Source of the DNA: Acinetobacter sp. 10FS3-1
GTDB lineage: Bacteria > Pseudomonadota > Gammaproteobacteria > Pseudomonadales > Moraxellaceae
Direction: 5' to 3'
Assembly (NCBI RefSeq): GCF_013343215.1
Contig: NZ_CP039143.1
Coordinates: forward strand, 2,046,001-2,110,000
Length of the DNA stretch: 64,000 bases
The notes under the pieces were generated by a model, which was not told the DNA's origin, searched no databases, and saw nothing but the letters and a program-made list of their open reading frames with translations. A program made the translations under genes and the position numbers. This document shows positions 43,714-53,858 of this stretch, in pieces (the first letter of the stretch is position 1; every line of letters begins with the position of its first letter).

Positions 43714-46122
43714 TTATTTTTTCCAGCGGCGATAGCCAACCAAACCAACCAAGCCAAGCAGCCCGAAAATACCGAAAGAGCCGCCGCCACTAGAAGTATT
43801 ATTGGTGTTCTTCAGCGTATTGCGTAGTAAAATCTCTGCATCAGCAGACATCAGCCCATCGGCATCAAATATATTATATATAATCGTATAGTCTGCCTGA
43901 CTCAAACTATTTTTCACTTTAAAAGTCAGTTGGCCGCCATAGCATCTCTCACCTTGATAATCACCTGGACAGGGACCTTCACGTTCAGCACTAACACTTA
44001 CTCCTGCCGGCATTTTAATCCGGATAGGACTTTCTAGCCCGTCGTTATTCCAATAAAAAGCCGGTTTGCTATTAATCGCAGGTCCATCCCCATCATCACT
44101 GTCATTTTCCAAAGGATTAACAGTTACGCTAAGATACTTATCAGGATTAATGGCATAGACATCACTCTTGATAATGGGCTGAATATTGGCAAAAGTAACC
44201 TTTAAAATTCCCGAGCTACTCGCTCCTGTCTTCTTATCTTTCAAGGTGTATTTACAGAATTCCATATCATTAGCATCAGTTACTTTCCCATCAGTACGAT
44301 ACATGATGATCCGTTGAAGATCCGGCTTCCATTCACACTTTAAATTCGGATCTTCCGGATGGCCTGTTACCGTAAGTGAATCCCCCTCACCTGTTAATCC
44401 ACCTACGCCCAAAGACTTCACTTCAACATCATAGTTTTGTGCATTAAGCGCTTTAATGATAATTTCTTTGGCTTCCAAGTTTTCCTGTGGCATCGCCAGC
44501 TTAAAAGGGTCAATATAAATAGCGCGATATTTTTGGTGCTGCTTGGTATATTTAAGCAGCTCTTCAAACTCTCTTAATTCTTCTTTTAAACCTGGAAGCT
44601 CTTCTGGCAAAGTATCCTTGTGATTCAGAATAGATTGAAGATCATCAATATTTTTTTGGTAAGAATTCAATAGCTCTGTTAACGATACATTTTTAAGTCC
44701 GACTATATCTGCTGCAGTAAAACGCCGCATTTCAATCGAGCCAATGTCACAGGTATTTCTTGCAGCTGGATTGAAAAGTAAAGTGGCATCAACGACACGC
44801 TCAATCCCGCGCTGATCGTTTTCAATACAATTCTTGTCTCCAATATCAACCAGATCTGTATCAGTTTGATTATCAACTGGATAATACATACCTAGATAAC
44901 GGTTATTGATCGAGGGTTCTATAAAGGGCGTCAACAGCTTTTCAAGCGCTGTATTGGATACATCAATATTGGTTGAGACCTTTTCTTTCTCCAGCTCTGG
45001 CAATACACACCTTGATTCCCCAGTTTGCTCTATTGCATTGAAATCTGTCGTGAAAGAAATTTTTGGTGCTGGGGGAGGACTTCCTGCATTCAATGCATAT
45101 TCACAAGATAAACCTTTATTAAATGCCAAAACATTGTGTTTAAGCGTTTTTACTCCCAAATCATCATAATATAAAACTGATTTTGCTACGTTTTCTACAA
45201 TTGTATTGTTAGAAGCATTGAGCACTGAGCTACTGGTTAAAGGCCGACTTAAATGATGGACCATACGCAGAATATAGCCTTGGGCACTGGCGGTATTTTG
45301 GGCAATGGTTGAATTTTGGATATTTACTTTAGCTGCACCACAAAAATCTAGAATACTCGCTGTATGACTGGAACCATTTTGAATCAGACTGCTTCGGATA
45401 ATATCCACCCCCGTTTGGGTACTGCCTAAATTTCCACTGCAATCCATGGCCAAGATGCTGCCATACGTATTTGCCACATTGTTGCGAATTAAAGAATCTA
45501 CTATCTGGATATTTTTTTCATTATTCAAGGCAGTCGCATAAATTGCTCCTCCTTCTGCCTCTGCTTTAGACCCTACAATTTCACTATTAATCACGCCTAA
45601 AGGCCCCGCGACATAAAATGTGCCCCCATTGCCCTGATCATAAGAATTTTTCGTCGCATAACCATCCTTTAATATAAGGTTCTGGATATTTAAGCTCACC
45701 TGACTTTCTAAGGTGTTAAATAGTCGGGTCTTACTTTGACCAGAAATGGTGGTTTTCAGCGCTTCACGGGTAGGATATAAAAAAGTGATCGGGCTTTTTG
45801 TATTATAGCTATAGGGGGATTTACCATAGATCTTCACTGCTGACTCTACAATCAGTTCACGGTCTAGCTTATATTCACCCGCCTCAAGCTGAATGACATC
45901 AGCTGCACTCCCATCCAGTCGGAGTGTACGTCCAACATTACACCCCCCATAAGACTTATCCAGCTTTGCAGTTTTAATCGCTTCACGTAAAGAGCAAGCT
46001 TTAGAATTTTCCCCATCTTCATCTAACAGTGTGGTGACATAAATAGTTTTATCTTCAGCTGCCATCAAACTCATGGCAGATAAAATCATGACTGCAAGCA
46101 ATCCTTTTTTATAATTTTTCAT
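43714..46122 (-). CDS. CSLREA-domain surface protein with GlyGly-CTERM tail (802 residues)
   Basis: A signal peptide is followed by CSLREAIKTA (the CSLREA motif) and a right-handed parallel beta-helix region rich in NI.NS/N.I.N repeats (IINSEIVG, IQNSTIAQN, LNASNNTIVENVA). A Lys/Glu coiled-coil insert (about 490-535) and Ig-like strands come next. The C-terminus is Ser/Gly-rich (SSGGGSFGIFGLLGLVGLVG, then YRRWKK), the GlyGly-CTERM signal that rhombosortase, a rhomboid-type intramembrane protease, cleaves during export of type II-secreted surface proteins. Acinetobacter proteins of this class are sometimes called rhombotargets. It is the second gene after the 599-residue homologue, 9 bases apart. 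Confidence 0.85.
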   Translation of the reverse strand: MKNYKKGLLAVMILSAMSLMAAEDKTIYVTTLLDEDGENSKACSLREAIKTAKLDKSYGGCNVGRTLRLDGSAADVIQLEAGEYKLDRELIVESAVKIYGKSPYSYNTKSPITFLYPTREALKTTISGQSKTRLFNTLESQVSLNIQNLILKDGYATKNSYDQGNGGTFYVAGPLGVINSEIVGSKAEAEGGAIYATALNNEKNIQIVDSLIRNNVANTYGSILAMDCSGNLGSTQTGVDIIRSSLIQNGSSHTASILDFCGAAKVNIQNSTIAQNTASAQGYILRMVHHLSRPLTSSSVLNASNNTIVENVAKSVLYYDDLGVKTLKHNVLAFNKGLSCEYALNAGSPPPAPKISFTTDFNAIEQTGESRCVLPELEKEKVSTNIDVSNTALEKLLTPFIEPSINNRYLGMYYPVDNQTDTDLVDIGDKNCIENDQRGIERVVDATLLFNPAARNTCDIGSIEMRRFTAADIVGLKNVSLTELLNSYQKNIDDLQSILNHKDTLPEELPGLKEELREFEELLKYTKQHQKYRAIYIDPFKLAMPQENLEAKEIIIKALNAQNYDVEVKSLGVGGLTGEGDSLTVTGHPEDPNLKCEWKPDLQRIIMYRTDGKVTDANDMEFCKYTLKDKKTGASSSGILKVTFANIQPIIKSDVYAINPDKYLSVTVNPLENDSDDGDGPAINSKPAFYWNNDGLESPIRIKMPAGVSVSAEREGPCPGDYQGERCYGGQLTFKVKNSLSQADYTIIYNIFDADGLMSADAEILLRNTLKNTNNTSSGGGSFGIFGLLGLVGLVGYRRWKK

Positions 46123-46131
46123 GATTGTTCC

Positions 46132-47931
46132 TTAATCTTTCAGAGAACGTTGTAATCCTATTAATCCCAACAAAGCAATTAGTCCACCAAAACCCCACGC
46201 GCCTCCAGAAGTTTTAACTGACTTGTCTTGTATTTCATTTTTAGGCTCTTGCACAATCTGTGTACTCAAAACCAGATAAGGCTTGGATTTATTAAAGCGT
46301 GTAGAAGACGTCACGACCTGAATTTCAAAAATATCTGCGCCATGCCAACCAGAGTCCGGGGTATAAGTCACATTCCCTTCAAGATCAATGGTGGTTTTAC
46401 CTTTTGATTCTGTTTTGGTTTGTACAATTCTCAAACATCCATCTTGCCAGCTTTGTCCTGATGCATGTGGGCCTACCAAAATGCTGCATTGTTCTTTAGG
46501 CAAGAGGTCACTATCGCCAAGATAGGGCTGTATTGAAAATTTGGCCACCTCACCTTTCAGCAAATCCTGGCCGACCAGACTCATAGAGGTTGGAACAATC
46601 ACTTCAATGGCACCGCGGTCACAAAACTGGTTATCCATCAAACGGTTATTAGTCCGCTGGTCAGCTTCTGCACAGCCAATCACTTCACTATCTATCTTAT
46701 TCGAAGGCAGGCCTTTATTTACGATAGGCGAGTCTTCTACCACCGCATGACTCAACAAAATACGCGGCCGTATATACCCTAAGAACTGGTCTTTTGGTAT
46801 GCTATAAGGGCATAAAATTGCTGTTGTATTTTCTCTGAAATTTTGACAAACGCCTTCACTCTGATTCATTTTTTCTGCAAATAGATGGGTTCCAGTCCAG
46901 ATCTGGTTTGGATAACGGGCTTCTCCGGTTCCACAACTCCCTACTAGATTATTTTGAACAGTTGTTTTATCTGTAGCGGTAATCTGACAATCCTGTACAC
47001 CATTTTTCAAGATAATACTATTGGCTACATAAGCTTTAGCATGCGGCGCTTCCAAACGTAAGGCTGTATCTGCATTATCGACAATGGTCAGGTTATTTAG
47101 TCCCATTCCATCCACTACATTAATGAGCACTCCGCTGTTTTTAAGTAGCGTACTGCTGCTCATTTCTGCATTTTTTCGTTCAATAGTTTCAAGATCAGCG
47201 ACCTGACCAGCTGTATAAATATTGGCACTACTCAGATTTGAGGTTTGATTGTCTCTTAGTACACTTTGCGTGATAAAGAAAAATGGCAACTTTGTATAAA
47301 GAATGCCCCCTTGTTGTGCTTTGTTATTCTCAATCAGGCTATTTTTGATAATTACACTGCTCATCAGATTGTCACCAAACTGACCAGCACTATAAATTGC
47401 GCCTCCTTTTATAGCCGCGCCTTTAAACAAACGGCTGTGCTCCAGGCTTAATCTACCTTGGTTATAGATCAAGCCCCCTTCCTCAGCACAACTGGCCGCT
47501 CCACAGCCTTCTAGGTCTAGCTCTTTTAAAGTAGCAGTAATCCAATTTTCATTGTTAGCAATCCGGAACAGGTTATCTGTACCTTTCATCTGAATACGGG
47601 CATTTTCCCTGCCCCGCACCTGCTCGGTAGAGCTCCAGTTTCCATCATTTTCAGCAACGGATCGAATAGTCAGGGATTTTTTAACCGGAATGTGCTTATT
47701 CAGGACATAGGTGTTGTTTGCTTTTAATAAAATGGTGGTTGTAGAGTTCTCTCCTCCACATCCCAGGTAGCCTTCTTTGCCTGCCTCTCGGTTAATATAT
47801 TCAATGGCTTCTCGAAGGGAACATTCCTTGTCGTCTTTTTCAATATCTTCTGTAGTGGTTACAACAATATCTGCACCATATGCCTGCCCTGCTATACATA
47901 GCAAAGCCACGCCTATGCCCCTCTTGAGCAT
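46132..47931 (-). CDS. CSLREA-domain surface protein with GlyGly-CTERM tail (599 residues)
   Basis: A signal peptide (cleaved around AYGA) is followed by CSLREAIEYINREAG, a beta-helix domain (SLEHSRLFKGAAIKGGAIY, IIKNSLIENNKAQQGGILY, NNLTIVDNAD) and an Ig-like domain with GWHGADIFEIQVVTS. The C-terminus is SGGAWGFGGLIALLGLIG followed by basic LQRSLKD, a GlyGly-CTERM signal for rhombosortase. It is parallel to and just upstream of the 802-residue paralogue, so both are exported to the surface together. Function unknown; adhesin or polysaccharide-active roles are possible for beta-helix proteins. This one could be the Acinetobacter rhombotarget A. Confidence 0.85.
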   Translation of the reverse strand: MLKRGIGVALLCIAGQAYGADIVVTTTEDIEKDDKECSLREAIEYINREAGKEGYLGCGGENSTTTILLKANNTYVLNKHIPVKKSLTIRSVAENDGNWSSTEQVRGRENARIQMKGTDNLFRIANNENWITATLKELDLEGCGAASCAEEGGLIYNQGRLSLEHSRLFKGAAIKGGAIYSAGQFGDNLMSSVIIKNSLIENNKAQQGGILYTKLPFFFITQSVLRDNQTSNLSSANIYTAGQVADLETIERKNAEMSSSTLLKNSGVLINVVDGMGLNNLTIVDNADTALRLEAPHAKAYVANSIILKNGVQDCQITATDKTTVQNNLVGSCGTGEARYPNQIWTGTHLFAEKMNQSEGVCQNFRENTTAILCPYSIPKDQFLGYIRPRILLSHAVVEDSPIVNKGLPSNKIDSEVIGCAEADQRTNNRLMDNQFCDRGAIEVIVPTSMSLVGQDLLKGEVAKFSIQPYLGDSDLLPKEQCSILVGPHASGQSWQDGCLRIVQTKTESKGKTTIDLEGNVTYTPDSGWHGADIFEIQVVTSSTRFNKSKPYLVLSTQIVQEPKNEIQDKSVKTSGGAWGFGGLIALLGLIGLQRSLKD

Positions 47932-48052
47932 AACCTTCTCCTTAGTTTTTTATTTATTTGTTTTTTTTCTAGAGTTGCATAATCCGTGCAACAGCGAATA
48001 ATTTTGCCTTACTTTGGCATAGACTGAGTAATTACTCAAGATTTTTTATAAC

Positions 48053-48757
48053 TTATCGATATTCGTCAATTAATGCATAAATCTGTCTTAAATTGGCATG
48101 ACTTACCTTTAACTTTTCTCCTTTTAATAGCTGGATAATCTGCTCCAGGGTCTGCAATAATACCGAGGTTTGATGAGATCCGTAGTTAAGTAAATAATCA
48201 AAAATTTGTGGATCGAGATGTATCCCGCGACGATCCAGAACCGAAGAGACCAGTGCATAACGGTCAGCATACAGACTACCATTGGGTACTCGAACACTGA
48301 CCGCCTGGGTCAGACGAGATTGCAGATCTGGTAGTTCCAGTTTTAATTCAATAGGCGCGAAACGCGATGAAAACACCAGCTGACCGCCCCCTTCATTATT
48401 ATAATTAATCAAATGAAAAACGGCGCGTTGCCAATGCGGTACGCCACTGATGGCTTCAATATCATCCAGCGCAATCAGATCAAAACGGTCCAGAGAGGTA
48501 ATGGCTTCAGTGGGTGCATCTAGCAGCTCTAATAAAGAGACTTGAATGGCCGACTTACCGATCTCCAGATAAGAGTCACAAATCGCAGACAGTAAATGGC
48601 TTTTACCTGTACCTGCCCCACCATATACATAAAAACGGTTAATTAATCCAGCATGTAACTGTCGAATGGCATCAATGACATGCCCCCAGCCCGGACCCGA
48701 AAAATCACTGATTCGGGCATCGAGTTGAGGTTCTATATCTAACTGCAATTGACGCAT
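48053..48757 (-). CDS. hda: DnaA regulatory inactivator Hda
   Basis: A 234-residue AAA+ protein homologous to DnaA domain III. The N-terminal MRQLQLDIEPQLDARISDF includes the QL-type clamp-binding motif. Walker A is GGAGTGKS (46-53), Walker B is LIALDDIE (94-101), and SRLTQAVSVRV is the sensor region. With the sliding clamp it triggers ATP hydrolysis by DnaA to stop re-initiation. It lies 15 bases downstream of perM on the same strand, the usual gamma-proteobacterial perM-hda order. Confidence 0.93.
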   Translation of the reverse strand: MRQLQLDIEPQLDARISDFSGPGWGHVIDAIRQLHAGLINRFYVYGGAGTGKSHLLSAICDSYLEIGKSAIQVSLLELLDAPTEAITSLDRFDLIALDDIEAISGVPHWQRAVFHLINYNNEGGGQLVFSSRFAPIELKLELPDLQSRLTQAVSVRVPNGSLYADRYALVSSVLDRRGIHLDPQIFDYLLNYGSHQTSVLLQTLEQIIQLLKGEKLKVSHANLRQIYALIDEYR

Positions 48758-48772
48758 ATAATATTAATGGCC

Positions 48773-49993
48773 TTATGAGTCTTTATTAAAAGAGGCATCC
48801 ATCTTACTGGATTTTTCATCAGCCTGCAGTGATTTTGCTTCTGGCTTTTTCATTTCAATATCAACGTCTACGTCTGCAGTCTCAACACTGATCGACCCTG
48901 TCGAAGCATCTCTGATCACCCGGGTTTTATAACCATAAAATTCTGTATGTTCATAATACTCCCGTATATGTCGCAATAACACCACAATTACGGCAGCAAC
49001 CGGCAAGGCGATCAGCATCCCTAGAAAGCCGGCCAGTTGCGCACCTGCCAATACCGCAAACACCACAGCAACTGGCGATAAACCAATTTTATCCCCGAGC
49101 AAGAAAGGCTGTAACACATACCCCTCTACGGCCTGCCCCACCATAAACACCACACCGACCAAAACCAGCTGCCACCAGTCAATCCCAAACTGCAAGAAGG
49201 TCGCGACCACCGCTGCAATGATCCCGACAGCAAAACCCAGATAAGGAATAATACTGGCCAGACCTGCCACCATGCCAATAATCAGGCCCACTTCAAGTCC
49301 AATCAGTTGCAAACCGACTGCATAAACAATTCCTAATAAAACCATGACCAGGAACTGTCCTTTGACAAAAGCCCCCAAAACATTATGGCACTCAGATACG
49401 ATCTTCAAGGTACTTTTTTCATAAGGACGCGGGATCAAGCGGCGCAAGCTTTCCAGCATACGGTCCCAATCCAGCAGGAAATAGAAGGCAATAATAGGAA
49501 TCAGAACAATCATCCCGCCAATCTGTAAAAAGTTAATCCCGGATTGAGCCAAACGCAGTACAAAGGCCTGGATACTATCTGCACTATAATGGGTCTGTAT
49601 ATAGTCCATGACCACAGTGGAAATCTGGTTCGTATCGACTTCCATTTCAACCATATTAAAGGTATTCGACAACCAGGGTAAAAAGCTTGAATTGATCCAT
49701 CCAATTATCGCCGGGATGTTGTCACGTGCATACATCAGCTGCTGCCAGATTAATGGAATCAGATACCAAATGGCCAGGGTCACCAGGATACCAATTCCAA
49801 TAAACACGATACTGATTGAAAGCCAGCGCGGTAGTCCGGCATCATGAAACTTATCGACCAGCGGACTTAACAGATAAGCTATCAAAAATGCCGCAACAAA
49901 TGGAATAACAACAGGTTTCAGTAAATACAACATCCACAGCAATAAAGCTATCGCAGCTAGGATAAACACGCGACGCAATGTGCGATCTATCAT
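48773..49993 (-). CDS. AI-2E family transporter / PerM permease
   Basis: A 406-residue membrane protein with about 8 helices of the AI-2E transporter family: RRVFILAAIALLLWMLYLLKPVVIPFVAAFL at the start, LAFYFLLDWDRML in the middle and VVFMVGQAVEGYVLQPFLLGDKIGLSPV as the family signature. The C-terminus is a charged tail. It is the upstream partner of hda, matching the PerM branch; the transported substrate is not certain. It is divergent from purM. Confidence 0.88.
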   Translation of the reverse strand: MIDRTLRRVFILAAIALLLWMLYLLKPVVIPFVAAFLIAYLLSPLVDKFHDAGLPRWLSISIVFIGIGILVTLAIWYLIPLIWQQLMYARDNIPAIIGWINSSFLPWLSNTFNMVEMEVDTNQISTVVMDYIQTHYSADSIQAFVLRLAQSGINFLQIGGMIVLIPIIAFYFLLDWDRMLESLRRLIPRPYEKSTLKIVSECHNVLGAFVKGQFLVMVLLGIVYAVGLQLIGLEVGLIIGMVAGLASIIPYLGFAVGIIAAVVATFLQFGIDWWQLVLVGVVFMVGQAVEGYVLQPFLLGDKIGLSPVAVVFAVLAGAQLAGFLGMLIALPVAAVIVVLLRHIREYYEHTEFYGYKTRVIRDASTGSISVETADVDVDIEMKKPEAKSLQADEKSSKMDASFNKDS

Positions 49994-50128
49994 AAATTTT
50001 GACCTTTTCTCTATTAATCATTATAAAAAGTAAAATATTTCCACAAAGATAGCATTTTAAGCCACAAATACCATAAGAGTTTTGCATATTCGGGTTATAA
50101 TCCCTGCCGCGAATGCGGAGACTTCATT

Positions 50129-51199
50129 ATGAGCAACTCAACTTCTACCCCAAACACTGGTTTAAGCTACAAAGATGCAGGTGTCGATATTGAAGCGGGC
50201 GACGCGTTAGTCGACCGAATCAAAACTGTCGCAAAGCGTACTTCCCGTCCTGAAGTGATGGGCGGTCTAGGCGGCTTTGGTGCACTTTGTAAAATCCCTA
50301 AAGGTTATGAAGAACCTGTTCTCGTATCTGGCACAGATGGTGTTGGTACAAAATTACGTTTAGCCCTGAACTTGAACCGTCATGACACGATTGGTCAAGA
50401 TCTGGTGGCCATGTGTGTAAACGATCTTCTGGTATGTGGCGCAGAGCCACTGTTTTTCCTTGATTATTATGCCACTGGCCAGTTGAATGTCGATGTTGCT
50501 GCCAATGTCGTCACTGGTATCGGTAAAGGCTGTGAACTTGCCGGCTGTGCATTGGTAGGCGGTGAAACTGCTGAAATGCCAGGCATGTATGAAGGTGAAG
50601 ATTACGATCTTGCAGGTTTCTGTGTGGGTGTGGTTGAGCAAAGCAAAATTATTGATGGCTCAAAAGTAAAAGCGGGTGATGTATTGATTGGTGTGGCTTC
50701 TTCAGGCGCCCATTCAAATGGTTACTCTCTGCTTCGTAAAATTCTTGACGTAAAAAATGTTGATCTGAATCAAATCGTAGATGGCCGTCCACTTGCCGAT
50801 GTGGCAATGGAACCAACCCGTATCTATGTAAAATCTATTCTTGAACTGTTAAAACACGTTGATGTGCATGCAATGGCACACATTACCGGTGGTGGTTTAC
50901 CAGGTAACCTGCCACGCGTATTGCCAAATGGTGCACAAGCGGTAGTGAATGAATCGTCATGGGAATGGCCAGAGCTGTTCAAACTGTTACAACACGAAGG
51001 TGGTGTAGAACAGTTTGAAATGTACCGCACATTCAACTGTGGTGTTGGTATGGTACTGGTTGTTGATGCAGCTGCTGCAGATCAAACCATAGAGCTTCTA
51101 AATAGCTTCGGCGAAAAAGCATGGGCGATGGGTCATATTGTCGAAAATGCTGAGTCTGTTGCAGATGCTGACGAAAAAATTCGTGTAGTTTTCGCTTAA
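50129..51199 (+). CDS. purM: Phosphoribosylformylglycinamidine cyclo-ligase
   Basis: A 356-residue protein with an AIR-synthase fold: [17 protein letters not shown] at the start, [35 protein letters not shown], and [26 protein letters not shown]. It closes the imidazole ring (FGAM to AIR) in purine synthesis. purN follows 7 bases downstream, the conserved purM-purN pair. A purine repressor or riboswitch site upstream was not recognised. Confidence 0.97.
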   Translation: MSNSTSTPNTGLSYKDAGVDIEAGDALVDRIKTVAKRTSRPEVMGGLGGFGALCKIPKGYEEPVLVSGTDGVGTKLRLALNLNRHDTIGQDLVAMCVNDLLVCGAEPLFFLDYYATGQLNVDVAANVVTGIGKGCELAGCALVGGETAEMPGMYEGEDYDLAGFCVGVVEQSKIIDGSKVKAGDVLIGVASSGAHSNGYSLLRKILDVKNVDLNQIVDGRPLADVAMEPTRIYVKSILELLKHVDVHAMAHITGGGLPGNLPRVLPNGAQAVVNESSWEWPELFKLLQHEGGVEQFEMYRTFNCGVGMVLVVDAAAADQTIELLNSFGEKAWAMGHIVENAESVADADEKIRVVFA

Positions 51200-51206
51200 G
51201 CCCTAG

Positions 51207-51836
51207 ATGATTAAAATCGCTGTTCTTGTTTCAGGAAATGGATCAAACCTGCAAGCCCTGATTGATGCAGATCTGTCAGGGAAAATTGTCGGGGTACTTT
51301 CCAACAAACCTGAAGCATATGCCTTAACGCGTGCACAACAAGCAAAAATTGCAACTGCGGTGATTGAACACAAGCAGTATCCAAGCCGTGAAGCATTTGA
51401 TGAGGTTATGCATCAGCAGCTTCTGGACTGGGAGGCGGACCTGATCGTACTTGCAGGCTTTATGCGAATTTTAAGTAAAAAATTTGTAAAAGCCTGGGAA
51501 GGGAAAATGCTGAACATTCACCCTTCTCTCCTACCGCATTACAAAGGTATGCATACGCATCAACGTGTATTAAATACCGGAGATATATTGCATGGCTGTA
51601 CTGTGCATTATGTGACTGCCGAGCTAGATGCCGGTCAGGCACTGGCTCAGGGTGTACTTAGAGTCAGTCATCAGGACAATGCCACAACCCTGGCAGAGCG
51701 AGTTCATAAGCTGGAACATCTGATCTACCCACAAGTGGTGGAATGGATCTGTAGCGGAACCCTTCAGCCTGCTGATACTGGGGTCTATTACCACGGTAAA
51801 TTGATGCATGAACCGGTTCAATTCTGCAAGTTTTAA
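51207..51836 (+). CDS. purN: Phosphoribosylglycinamide formyltransferase
   Basis: A 209-residue protein. IAVLVSGNGSNLQALID binds the substrate phosphate, VLAGFMRILSKKF lies over the folate site, and IHPSLLPHYKGMHTHQRVL and GCTVHYVTAELDAG include the catalytic Asn-His-Asp set (N in MLNIHPS, the following H, and D in ELDAG). It transfers formyl from 10-formyl-THF to GAR. It is the second gene of the purMN operon and ends at a strong terminator. Confidence 0.96.
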   Translation: MIKIAVLVSGNGSNLQALIDADLSGKIVGVLSNKPEAYALTRAQQAKIATAVIEHKQYPSREAFDEVMHQQLLDWEADLIVLAGFMRILSKKFVKAWEGKMLNIHPSLLPHYKGMHTHQRVLNTGDILHGCTVHYVTAELDAGQALAQGVLRVSHQDNATTLAERVHKLEHLIYPQVVEWICSGTLQPADTGVYYHGKLMHEPVQFCKF

Positions 51837-51850
51837 AATTTCAAATAAAT

Positions 51851-51878
51851 AAAAAACGCCTTTTCGAAGGCGTTTTTT
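51851..51878. terminator. Terminator after purN
   Basis: AAAAAACGCCTT, loop TTCG, AAGGCGTTTTTT is a perfect 12-bp stem with a stable tetraloop. Confidence 0.94.
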
Positions 51879-51919
51879 ATTTATTCTGTTAGAAAAACCA
51901 GCTGATAGATTATTCCAGC

Positions 51920-52714
51920 TTATCCCTGGATGAGCTGTCTGACTTTCTCTGCGACTTTTAAAGGCTGCTCCAGAGGAAACATATGTCCACCGGGGAATAT
52001 CTCAAAGGGAATACCGAATTTTTTCTCAATCTGTTGAGGGAATCGACGCTCGAGAAAAGGGCCTTTTTCAGCCACCAGCACTTTCACCGGAACTTGAGGT
52101 TTAGACTGAGGCAGCCACCAAAGTGATGGATTGGTCCTGAAGATCTCGACTTCATCCATCTTCGGAATAGTCAGCTCTACACCGCCCCGCACTGGATCAA
52201 TGCTGAGACCATGATCAATATATGCCTGAAAACAGTCTGCATCAAAATCTCGATAAAAACCTTTGGGACGAAGTAGCTCAGCCGCCTGTTCACGCGAGTC
52301 CCAATGATCACGACGGCGTTTGGATAAACCAGCCGGTGACATTTGATCCAGCGCCTTTAAACGCAGTATTTTTGCAGCATGTAATGCCAATACTTCTTTA
52401 CCCATTATCAAGGGTGGATCCAGCATAATCACTTGAGAAAACAGTTCCGGACGTGTTAAGGCTGCCTGAAAACTCAATACTGCACCCAAAGAATGGCCTA
52501 AACCGATCACTGGCCTGCCATGTGCCTGACGTACAATACTATCAGTCACTTGCTGAGTCAGGCCCCGCCAGTGATTGTCTACCGGATAACGTTTATCTGG
52601 GCCTAGAGCCTGAACATAAATAATATCGAAGTCCGGTTGCAGTGCATCGAACAGCTTTTGATAGACTTTGGAGGGCACGCCATTGGCGTGCGCAAAATGG
52701 ATTAAAGGCTTCAT
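51920..52714 (-). CDS. Alpha/beta hydrolase
   Basis: A 264-residue protein. The nucleophile elbow is GLGHSLGAV with S75, ADCFQAYID and KVLVAEKGPF are the typical strand ends, and the final His is in FPGGHMFPLEQP. This is a Ser-Asp-His hydrolase of unknown substrate. Its start overlaps the stop codon of the upstream SppA-like peptidase by 4 bases, so the two are cotranslated and may act in one envelope task. Confidence 0.85.
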   Translation of the reverse strand: MKPLIHFAHANGVPSKVYQKLFDALQPDFDIIYVQALGPDKRYPVDNHWRGLTQQVTDSIVRQAHGRPVIGLGHSLGAVLSFQAALTRPELFSQVIMLDPPLIMGKEVLALHAAKILRLKALDQMSPAGLSKRRRDHWDSREQAAELLRPKGFYRDFDADCFQAYIDHGLSIDPVRGGVELTIPKMDEVEIFRTNPSLWWLPQSKPQVPVKVLVAEKGPFLERRFPQQIEKKFGIPFEIFPGGHMFPLEQPLKVAEKVRQLIQG

Positions 52715-53733
52715 TGCAGCGATGTATGATTCTCTGACTGGAGTTTCTGGGCAACCGAAGTGGCAATTCCTTCACCGATTGATGATCCCATACGGCCAAG
52801 CACTGACTCAAATGGGCTATATTCGATGGTATAGTTCAAGGCTTTATCTGTTTTCAATTCACGTTTTAATGTGTTCAGACTACCAACACGATCTGCAATA
52901 CCGAGTTTTACTGCCTGCTCACCTGTCCAGAACAAACCGGAGAATATGGCAGGATCAGTTGATTTCAGTTTGTCGCCCCGGCCCTGTTTTACCGCCTGAA
53001 TAAAATGACTATGCACATTATCCAGCACACCCTGTACATGTGCTTTTTGCTCAGGATCTACCGGCTGAGTCATGGAGAGCAAAGCTTTATTTTCACCAGA
53101 GGTCATGGTGCGGTCTTCAACTCCCATTTTCTGTAACAGACCATTTAAGCCATAATTTGGCATAATCACGCCAATTGAACCCACCAGACTGGATGGATTC
53201 ACAATGATTTCATCGGCTGCCGAAGCAATATAATATGCACCAGATGCACCGGTATCTCCAATCACTGCATACAGTTTTTTCTCCGGATGCTGCTTTTTCA
53301 GATACTGGATTTCCTGCCAGATTTCATCCGATTGCACCGGTGAACCGCCTGGCGAGTTAATATTCAGCACCACCGCCTTACTCTGTTTATTTTCATAGGC
53401 TTTTTTAAGTGATTTAATCGTATTGTTGCTATTTACACTCTGTTTGTCAGCAGCAATCGTGCCCACAATGTCGACCACTGCAAGATGTACACCTGCGCCT
53501 GAGCCGGCCTCAGAAGAAGCTACACTACAACTTTTACCGAGTGCCAATATAATAATCAGCAGATAAGCAAAAGTTAAAAATTTGAAAAAAATTCCCCAGC
53601 GACGGGCACGGCGCTGTTCTTCTACAGAAGCTAAAACTGCTTTCTCCAGCAGCTTCCATTCCGGACCAGTGGGTTGCACTGGCTGTGATGACTGTTGTAT
53701 TTGGTTTTCAGGTTTTGGTGGCCAATCGGACAT
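52711..53733 (-). CDS. SppA-type signal peptide peptidase (S49 family)
   Basis: A 340-residue protein from the ATG at 53731-53733 (a TTG lies two codons earlier). A cytoplasmic Pro/Gln-rich start is followed by a membrane helix near residues 46-66 (WGIFFKFLTFAYLLIIILALG). The protease domain has NINSPGGSPVQSDEI, the nucleophile S164 in GDTGASGAYYIASAADEI and the base K216 in SGENK. It is the short, one-domain form. It digests cleaved signal peptides in the inner membrane. Followed by the coupled hydrolase gene. Confidence 0.87.
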   Translation of the reverse strand: MSDWPPKPENQIQQSSQPVQPTGPEWKLLEKAVLASVEEQRRARRWGIFFKFLTFAYLLIIILALGKSCSVASSEAGSGAGVHLAVVDIVGTIAADKQSVNSNNTIKSLKKAYENKQSKAVVLNINSPGGSPVQSDEIWQEIQYLKKQHPEKKLYAVIGDTGASGAYYIASAADEIIVNPSSLVGSIGVIMPNYGLNGLLQKMGVEDRTMTSGENKALLSMTQPVDPEQKAHVQGVLDNVHSHFIQAVKQGRGDKLKSTDPAIFSGLFWTGEQAVKLGIADRVGSLNTLKRELKTDKALNYTIEYSPFESVLGRMGSSIGEGIATSVAQKLQSENHTSLQ

Positions 53734-53858
53734 AAACAACCCAATAAATTGATTTATCTTGAACCCATTATATACACTGAATAAGGTAATTCTGTCTAAA
53801 CAAAACGTTTTCGCCTATAATAAATTTTATTTTCTTTCATTTTACCTATTAACACTCA

